From positions 186,001 to 250,000 of the forward strand of contig NZ_LN890285.1 in the NCBI RefSeq assembly GCF_900016785.1: a stretch of DNA of 64,000 nucleotides, given 5' to 3'. Source of the stretch: Buchnera aphidicola (Tuberolachnus salignus) (lineage in GTDB: Bacteria; Pseudomonadota; Gammaproteobacteria; Enterobacterales; Enterobacteriaceae). Below the pieces are notes generated by a model. That model saw only the letters and a program-made list of their open reading frames with translations. It had not been told where the DNA came from and did no database searches. Made by a program: the position numbers and the translations under genes. Shown in pieces: positions 58,675 through 64,000 of this stretch (position 1 is its first letter; every line of letters begins with the position of its first letter).

Positions 58675-59376
58675 TTAAAAATTTTGAATTATTATTTTTT
58701 TTTTTTTTAAAAAAATTTTTACCATTTTGTTAATATATTTTTTTGAATTATTTTCTAAAATTAAATATTCTCCAGCAATAGAAACTAATTCAGCGCATAA
58801 ATGAGAACAAAAAATTTGACTAGTAACGTCCCCTTTAGCTCCTGCTAAAACTTTCCCACGCATAACACCATAAATATGAACATTTCTATCGGAAATAATT
58901 TCAGCGCCAGCACTCACATTACTTTGAATAATAATATCAACATTTGGAAAATAAATTTTTTGACCTGATCGTACAGGATTCGTAATAATTTGAGTTTTTA
59001 ATTCATTTTTTACACTTTTAGAAATTTTTTGTGTATAATTAAATATTGGAGAAGAAGAATAAAAATGTTCTTTTCCTTCTAACAAAACTGGAATTCCTGA
59101 TTTTAATAAAAAATTTTTTACATGGATGTTATTACATCCACTTACACCAATAACTAAAAATCCTATAGAAAACATCATATTTTTAATTTCTTTCCAATTA
59201 ATAGAATATGATAATTTTGAAATATTTAAAATAATTGGCGCATACTGAAAAAATTTAGGAGATTTTTTAATAATTTTTAGTAATTTTTTTTTTAAACAAT
59301 TAAGAGAAATATTTTTTAAATAAATAACTGTAATTGTAAAATTTTTACCTTTCATAACTATAGAATTTTCAGACAT
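58675..59376 (-). CDS. minC: Septum site-determining protein MinC
   Basis: FtsZ inhibitor activated by MinD. ATG at 59376 (233 residues, E. coli 231) is preferred over a TTG four codons upstream because it aligns with the E. coli start. The N-terminal FtsZ-binding domain is diverged but contains FLVIGVSGCNN. The C-terminal beta-helix domain is well kept: PVRSGQKIYFP, VSAGAEIISDRNVHIYGVMRGKVLAGA and QIFCSHLCAELVSIAGEY. It heads the minC–minD–minE operon. A 14-A run lies close to its 3' end (58695-58708). Confidence 0.96.
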   Translation of the reverse strand: MSENSIVMKGKNFTITVIYLKNISLNCLKKKLLKIIKKSPKFFQYAPIILNISKLSYSINWKEIKNMMFSIGFLVIGVSGCNNIHVKNFLLKSGIPVLLEGKEHFYSSSPIFNYTQKISKSVKNELKTQIITNPVRSGQKIYFPNVDIIIQSNVSAGAEIISDRNVHIYGVMRGKVLAGAKGDVTSQIFCSHLCAELVSIAGEYLILENNSKKYINKMVKIFLKKKKIIIQNF

Positions 59377-59530
59377 TTTTAAACTCAACGTACGAAAAAT
59401 TTATCATAAATAGATTTTATTAAATATAATTCATATAATATTTTTTAAAATTATTTTCATTTAAAAAAATAAATATAATTATTTTTAATTATTATTAATA
59501 TTAATATTATATAGGTTTATATAATTTTAT

Positions 59531-60562
59531 ATGAATACAACAATAAATATTGTACAAAAATATCGTAAAGAAAATAAAATTTTGTTTAATAATATAAATT
59601 TCAATAAAACATCCAATATAATTTTTTCAGGATATTTAAATAATTTAACAACTGATATATTTAATTTAAAGAAATATACATTATATTCACAGAAATGTCA
59701 TATTTTTCAAATATTTCCTAAAAATATACATAAAAACATTATATTTAACACATATCGTATAAAACAACAAATTAAAAAATATAAAATTCTTATTTATTTT
59801 TGGTCAAAAAATAAAAAAGAAAATGTTTTTGAATTAAATTTTTTATTTTCTAAATTACAAAAAAAATGTAAAATTTATATTATAGGATCTAAAAAAAGTG
59901 GTATTAATAGTATTGTAAAATTATTTGTCAAAAAAATAAATTTTTATAAAATAGATTCTAAATCTCAATATTATTTATATTTTGGAATCCTTAAACAATC
60001 AATTAACTTTTGTCAAAAAAAATTTTTTAAAATACATTATTGGAAAAATTTTAAAATTTTTCATTTACCTGGTGTATTTGGTTATAAAAAAATAGATGAA
60101 GGTAGTCTTTTATTAATTTCAACATTTAAAAAAAAAATACATGGAAAAATATTAGATTTATGTTCAGGATCTGGAATATTAAGTGTTGCATTATTTCAAA
60201 TTAATAAAAAGATAAAATTATACTTAAGTGATATATCTAAACATGCATTATATTCAAGTAAAAAAACACTTTTAACAAATAAAATACCAGGAATATTTTA
60301 TACAAGTAATATGTTTTTTAATATTTTTGAGAAATTTGATATGATTATTTCAAATCCTCCTGTACATAATGATTTATTCTTAAATTTTTCAATTCTTTTT
60401 GAACTTATTAAAATTTCTAAAAAATTTTTAAAAAAAAAAGGAGAATTACGAATTGTGATTAATACTTTTGTATCATGTGATTTTTTATTTAAAAAAAACT
60501 TTAAAAAATATAAAATATTAAAAAAAAATAAAAAATATAAAATCTATCAAGCTTATAAATAA
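59531..60562 (+). CDS. rsmC: 16S rRNA m2G1207 methyltransferase RsmC
   Basis: SAM-dependent methyltransferase acting on G1207 of 16S rRNA. The 343 residues equal the E. coli length. The C-terminal catalytic half has the SAM loop LDLCSGSGILSVAL and the motif IV ISNPPVHN (E. coli NPPFH), with FHLPGVFGYKKIDEGSLLL before it. The N-terminal pseudo-catalytic half is strongly diverged, Lys/Asn/Ile-rich, but of normal length. RlmG is the closest alternative family; length favours RsmC. Confidence 0.9.
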   Translation: MNTTINIVQKYRKENKILFNNINFNKTSNIIFSGYLNNLTTDIFNLKKYTLYSQKCHIFQIFPKNIHKNIIFNTYRIKQQIKKYKILIYFWSKNKKENVFELNFLFSKLQKKCKIYIIGSKKSGINSIVKLFVKKINFYKIDSKSQYYLYFGILKQSINFCQKKFFKIHYWKNFKIFHLPGVFGYKKIDEGSLLLISTFKKKIHGKILDLCSGSGILSVALFQINKKIKLYLSDISKHALYSSKKTLLTNKIPGIFYTSNMFFNIFEKFDMIISNPPVHNDLFLNFSILFELIKISKKFLKKKGELRIVINTFVSCDFLFKKNFKKYKILKKNKKYKIYQAYK

Positions 60563-60579
60563 AAAAATTAAATAATATA

Positions 60580-60666
60580 TACCCAGAGCGGGACTTGAAC
60601 CCGCAAGACTATTTTCAAGTCGAGGGATTTTAAGTCCCTTGTGTCTACCAATTTCACCATCCGGGC
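60580..60666 (-). tRNA. tRNA-Leu (anticodon UAA)
   Basis: Long-variable-arm tRNA matching E. coli tRNA-Leu(UAA). The anticodon stem-loop GGGACTTAAAATCCC carries TAA, the T-arm is GGGTTCAAGTCCC, the acceptor GCCCGGA pairs with TCTGGGT including G1-U72, and the discriminator is A. CCA is not encoded. It reads UUA and UUG, the dominant leucine codons in this AT-rich genome. It is the last gene of a Ser–Cys–Leu tRNA cluster. Confidence 0.97.
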
Positions 60667-60697
60667 TTTAATAAAATTTTTTTATAATTTTTTTATA

Positions 60698-60768
60698 AAG
60701 CGCATCCCGGAATCGAACCGGGTTACACGGATTTGCAATCCGTTGCATAACCAATCTGCCAACGCGCT
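60698..60768 (-). tRNA. tRNA-Cys (anticodon GCA)
   Basis: A 71-base cloverleaf with anticodon GCA in GGATTGCAAATCC and T-arm CCGGTTCGATTCCGG. The discriminator U73, a cysteine identity element, is kept. The first acceptor pair is A1-U72 where E. coli has G1-C72, a compensated change. CCA is not encoded. Confidence 0.97.
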
Positions 60769-60795
60769 TTTTAATTTTTTATAAAAAAAATTTTT

Positions 60796-60880
60796 AGGAG
60801 GAAGAGAGATTCGAACTCTCGAATAATTTCTTATTGGCGGTTTTCAAGACCGCTGCCTTCAACCACTCAGCCATTCCTCC
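60796..60880 (-). tRNA. tRNA-Ser (anticodon UGA)
   Basis: Long-variable-arm tRNA with anticodon TGA in GGTCTTGAAAACC, T-arm GAGTTCGAATCTC and an acceptor stem GGAGGAA paired with TTCCTCC. The discriminator reads T at 60796, whereas E. coli has G73. CCA is not encoded. It is the first gene of the Ser–Cys–Leu cluster. Confidence 0.96.
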
Positions 60881-60903
60881 AAATTATTCTTTAATAATAA
60901 AAT

Positions 60904-60931
60904 ATTTTACAGAAAAAAAATAAATTGTAAA
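60904..60931 (-). promoter_or_regulatory. Candidate promoter of the tRNA Ser–Cys–Leu cluster
   Basis: On the reverse strand, TTTACA (60926-60931) and TAAAAT (60904-60909) are 16 bases apart, about 25 bases upstream of tRNA-Ser and just past the ompA stop. Each hexamer differs from consensus at one position. Confidence 0.4.
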
Positions 60932-60980
60932 GAAAATTATTTTATTTTTTATATATATTAAAAAATTTTATTCGAATAAT

Positions 60981-62426
60981 TTAAAATGTTATTTTTTTTC
61001 TTGGTAATGAAGATATTTTTATTACTACTCTACGGTCAAATTTAAAAGAATTTTTTAAATTTTTAGTATTATGTATTATAGAATTTGTTTTTTGACTAAA
61101 AAAACTTGTGCTTCCTAAACCGCGAACAAACATTTTTTTTATTGGAAAATTATTTAAATGTAAAAAATCTGCAACAATTTGAGCACGTTTTTCAGATAAT
61201 TTTTTATTTTCTTCTGGAAGACCTAATTGATCTGAATACCCAGTGATTTCAATAAATTTCTGATTTAAATTATATTTTTTTATTTGTTTGACTAAATTTT
61301 CTAAAATATTTTTAGAATTTTGAGACAAAGTAAAACTTTTTGAAGGAAATAAGATAGTTTTTTCAAAATTAGGATTTAAAAATTTTTTATTTTTATACTG
61401 AAGATCATTAACTATATTTTTTTTATGCGAAATATGATTCGATAAAATAGGTCGAAAAGTATTTATGTGAGTATTTTTCACATTAGATTCAAAATTATTG
61501 AAATTCCAAGATATACCCACATTACAACAACCCCATACAGATTTTTCTAAAGGAGCAAAACCATCTTGTAAAATTTTTTTGAAATTATAATCAAAATGTA
61601 AATTAGTATTTGGATTAAAGAAATAATCTAATCCTACTGCTAATACAGGACGAATATTATATTGTGGTTGAATATTTTTCGAAATAGCTTTTAAAGAATC
61701 TGTTTTTACAGGAGTCGGAACTACTTCTGGAGTAGGAGTAGTAACAACTGGTTGTTGTGGTGTTTGTGGTTCTGTTACTTCTTTCGGAGTTTCACTTCCA
61801 CCTTCATTTTCTGCTGCAGGTTGGTCTGAAGATTCAGTCGCGCCTTCATTTTCTGCTGCAGGTTGAGCTGGAGCTTCAGTCGCACCTTCATTTTCTGCTG
61901 CAGGTTGAGCTGGAGCTTCAGCAGCTGGAGCAGCAGCTTGAACTTCCGGAGTTGGAGGAGTAACAGGTTTTTCTACTACTACTGGCTCTTTTATTTCTGA
62001 TTGTGTTGGTTTAATTGAATTGTATACTTCATAAGAAGTACCAATACGTGCATAAGCATTTAAAGATGAAGATAATGGAATAGAAAATTTAGCTGTTCCA
62101 TTTAAATCATAATTATATATATCTGGGAAATCAAATTTTAAAAATGGTAACATTTTTCCTGAAACATTACTTTCCATTTGAAAACTCAAATAAGGATTAA
62201 ATTTATATCCTACAAAACCTCCTAAATTAAAATCTCTAACGCAATTAAAAAAATTAGAAATTTTTATTACTTCTTCTTTTTCTTGGATCTTAACTGAAGA
62301 CTCTATAGGCAATATGTTGTTTTTTATTCCAACATACCAATAATTATGATTCGATGTTTCAACTGCTGAAACAGGAGTCATCATACTAGACATCATAATA
62401 ACAAAAAAAAATAGTATTTTTTTCAT
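60981..62426 (-). CDS. ompA: OmpA-family outer membrane protein with large repeat insertion
   Basis: Outer membrane beta-barrel with a periplasmic peptidoglycan-binding domain. ATG at 62426 (481 residues) is preferred because it opens a normal signal peptide (MKKILFFFVIMM..., cleavage probably after VSA); another in-frame ATG is at 62438. Barrel strands are recognisable up to AYARIGTSYEVY and again from RPVLAVGLDYFF. Between them, in the position of surface loop 3, sit about 115 Pro/Ala/Glu-rich residues (61665-62012) with three 14-residue repeats containing QPAAENEG. The C-terminal domain has TGYSDQLG and LSEKRAQIVADFL. E. coli OmpA is 346 residues. Confidence 0.92.
   Translation of the reverse strand: MKKILFFFVIMMSSMMTPVSAVETSNHNYWYVGIKNNILPIESSVKIQEKEEVIKISNFFNCVRDFNLGGFVGYKFNPYLSFQMESNVSGKMLPFLKFDFPDIYNYDLNGTAKFSIPLSSSLNAYARIGTSYEVYNSIKPTQSEIKEPVVVEKPVTPPTPEVQAAAPAAEAPAQPAAENEGATEAPAQPAAENEGATESSDQPAAENEGGSETPKEVTEPQTPQQPVVTTPTPEVVPTPVKTDSLKAISKNIQPQYNIRPVLAVGLDYFFNPNTNLHFDYNFKKILQDGFAPLEKSVWGCCNVGISWNFNNFESNVKNTHINTFRPILSNHISHKKNIVNDLQYKNKKFLNPNFEKTILFPSKSFTLSQNSKNILENLVKQIKKYNLNQKFIEITGYSDQLGLPEENKKLSEKRAQIVADFLHLNNFPIKKMFVRGLGSTSFFSQKTNSIIHNTKNLKNSFKFDRRVVIKISSLPRKKITF
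61801..61926 (-). repeat. Three tandem 42-bp repeats within ompA
   Basis: Three in-frame copies begin at 61801, 61843 and 61885, each starting CCTTCATTTTCTGCTGCAGG on the + strand. The last two copies are nearly identical and the first differs in its second half. Each encodes 14 residues of the type A-P-A-Q-P-A-A-E-N-E-G-A-T-E. They are much richer in G+C than the flanking genes. Confidence 0.9.
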
Positions 62427-62471
62427 AAAAGAACTCATAATTTAAAAATGTTAAAATATATAAATCTAAAT

Positions 62472-62502
62472 ATTATAATTTGATCGTAATTAATGTTCTC
62501 AA
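62472..62502 (-). promoter_or_regulatory. Candidate ompA promoter
   Basis: On the reverse strand TTGAGA (62497-62502) and TATAAT (62472-62477) are separated by 19 bases, slightly long. It would give a leader of about 40 bases before the chosen ompA start. Confidence 0.4.
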
Positions 62503-62617
62503 TATATTTTATATTATTTCATAATTTCAAAAAATTGTTTAATTTTTTTTAAAAAAATATTTTTTATATATAACGTTTATATATATAATTTTGAATTTCT
62601 AATTTTTAATTAAATTA

Positions 62618-64000
62618 TTAATGTGTTATTTTATAATAAAAATGTTGTAAATTAATACCTGTAACTTTTAATGATAATAAATATATACTACTACTACAAA
62701 TACCAACTAATAAAATTCGTATTATTCGAATAAATATATTTCCAGCATGCCATGAAGGTATAAAATATAAAATAAAATATGAAAAAATAGCCATAATTAA
62801 TGTTGACAAAAACACTTTCCATAAAAAATTTAACCATCCTGGTTGTGGACTATAAATTTTTGTTCTACATAATGCAATAAATAATAAAATAGAATTAATC
62901 CATGCTGAAATACTAATTGATAAAGCTAATCCGGATTGTTTTAAAAAAAATACAAAAATAGCATTAAAAATTTGTGTTACAACTAAAATTATAAAAGAAA
63001 TTTTCATTGGAGTAACAACATTTTTAATAGAATAAAAAGCTGTCGATAATACTTTAATTGACATTAAAGCAATAATTCCAGAAGTATAACACAAAAGAAT
63101 TTTTTGTGTCATTATAGTATCAAAATCAGTAAAATGTCCATATTCAAATAAAGAAATAATTAAAGGTTTAGAAAAAATAAATAAAAATGCAGTACCGGGA
63201 AAAGATAACAACACAGAAATACGTAATCCCCAATCTAATAATTTAGAATATTCTAAAGTAGAATTTAAAGTGTGATGTTTAATTAATTTAGGAAAAATTA
63301 ATGTACTCACAGATACTCCTAATACTCCTACTGGAAATTCCATTAATCGATCTGCATAATATAACCAAGAAATAGATCCTGAATTAAATAAAGAAGCAAT
63401 AATACTATTAATTACTAATGAAATTTGACCAGCAGCAACACCCAAAATAGCAGGAGAAATACGTTGTAAAACTTTTTTTAAACCTTCATTTTTATAATTT
63501 AATTTAGGCAATATTAAAATCTTTTTAGAATACAAAGTAGGAATTTGATATCCAATTTGCAACATTCCTCCGATTATAATACCCCATCCTAAAGAAGTAA
63601 TTTGAGGATTAAAACATGCTGGTTTAAAAAATGTGCTTAATAAAGTAAAAAAAATAATACTAAAATTTAATAAAATAGGTGAAAATGAAGGTAAAAAAAA
63701 ACAATCATAAGTATATAAAATTGATGAAATAAAAGAAGATAAAGAAACTAAAAAAATATATGGAAAAATAATTTTAAATAATTGAATTCCTAACTGTAAT
63801 TTATTAATATCTTTTGAAAAACCTGGAGATGTTATTAATACAATTGAGGACGGAAAAAATATTCCTAACATTACAAAAAATCCTAATAATAATAATAATA
63901 CCCCAAACATGGTAGCAATAAAATTTTTAATAGTTTTTTCATCATATCGTGTTTTATATTCAGATAAAACTGGAATAAAAGCTTGCGAGAATGCTCCATC
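62618..64000 (-). CDS. murJ: Lipid II flippase MurJ (MviN), 5' end cut by window edge
   Basis: Polytopic membrane protein that moves the peptidoglycan precursor lipid II across the inner membrane. The reverse frame is open through the right edge; the first visible residues DGAFSQAFIPVLSEYK match E. coli EGAFSQAFVPILAEYK near residue 58. About 460 residues are visible, so roughly 50-60 N-terminal residues lie outside. The ATG at 63910 is internal. Hydrophobic segments continue through the whole frame, and LYYADRLMEFPVGVLGVSVST is the family's central signature. With OmpA it indicates a retained cell wall. Confidence 0.96.
   Translation of the reverse strand, partial: DGAFSQAFIPVLSEYKTRYDEKTIKNFIATMFGVLLLLLGFFVMLGIFFPSSIVLITSPGFSKDINKLQLGIQLFKIIFPYIFLVSLSSFISSILYTYDCFFLPSFSPILLNFSIIFFTLLSTFFKPACFNPQITSLGWGIIIGGMLQIGYQIPTLYSKKILILPKLNYKNEGLKKVLQRISPAILGVAAGQISLVINSIIASLFNSGSISWLYYADRLMEFPVGVLGVSVSTLIFPKLIKHHTLNSTLEYSKLLDWGLRISVLLSFPGTAFLFIFSKPLIISLFEYGHFTDFDTIMTQKILLCYTSGIIALMSIKVLSTAFYSIKNVVTPMKISFIILVVTQIFNAIFVFFLKQSGLALSISISAWINSILLFIALCRTKIYSPQPGWLNFLWKVFLSTLIMAIFSYFILYFIPSWHAGNIFIRIIRILLVGICSSSIYLLSLKVTGINLQHFYYKITH

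Noticed and set aside
61757-61963. Forward frame of Leu/His-rich repeats opposite the ompA insertion
   Set aside because: It is the antisense reading of the 42-bp repeats; no ribosome site or promoter, and the reverse frame is the intact OmpA.
62618-63910. MurJ starting at the ATG at 63910
   Set aside because: The frame continues upstream to the window edge with residues that match the conserved MurJ N-terminal region, so this ATG is internal.

Overview
The window is a contiguous piece of a very AT-rich, gene-dense chromosome from a reduced gammaproteobacterial endosymbiont. Protein lengths, start sites and motifs align closely with Escherichia coli orthologues. The gene order (argS–16S rRNA–rnhA–dnaQ ... 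rpsA–aroA–serC–serS ... minCDE–tRNAs–ompA–murJ) and the split ribosomal operon point to Buchnera aphidicola, the aphid symbiont. The aphid host lineage cannot be told from this sequence. No mobile elements, phage genes, CRISPR arrays or insertion sequences were seen.

Layout. 1-4 kb: 3' part of argS (reverse), then a 16S rRNA unit with promoter, boxA, a leader/trailer processing stem, tRNA-Ile and tRNA-Ala; no 23S or 5S follows. 4-13 kb: information-processing genes (rnhA, dnaQ, tRNA-Asp, grpE, smpB, tadA, era, rnc, lepA, mnmA) with acpS and lepB. 13-23 kb: fabI, rnb, a MarC-family membrane protein, lipB, lipA, sppA, yciA, yciC, rluB. 23-33 kb: suhB, rlmN, hisS, glyA, pgl, a truncated mfd, gapA, fldA. 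33-41 kb: a NIF3-family protein, the 2-oxoglutarate dehydrogenase pair sucA-sucB, glycolysis (gpmA, pfkA, tpiA), ihfB. 41-50 kb: rpsA, aroA, serC, serS, trxB, infA, aspS, yebC. 51-64 kb: pykA, zwf, htpX, yoaE, tsaB, minEDC, rsmC, three tRNAs, ompA, and murJ running off the right edge.

Functionally the window covers much of glycolysis (pfkA, tpiA, gapA, gpmA, pykA) and the oxidative pentose phosphate entry (zwf, pgl). It also has lipoate synthesis (lipB, lipA) next to a lipoate-dependent complex (sucAB), serine/glycine synthesis (serC, glyA), one shikimate step (aroA), translation and tRNA/rRNA modification, and division-site selection. Many intergenic gaps are AT-only, and convergent genes are commonly separated by one long hairpin that can serve both strands.

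The most interesting observations concern erosion or re-use of known proteins rather than a new system. SuhB has lost two of its inositol-phosphatase metal ligands, in a genome whose 16S leader keeps a boxA. OmpA carries a large Pro/Ala/Glu insertion with 42-bp tandem repeats in a predicted surface loop. PfkA has Asn in place of a magnesium-binding Asp and a degraded effector site. Mfd is reduced to its C-terminal 676 residues. RNase III has an Asp-to-Asn change at a metal ligand although its 16S substrate stem is preserved. The place where the trp operon is expected is a 259-base gap. I did not find evidence of a wholly undescribed biological system.
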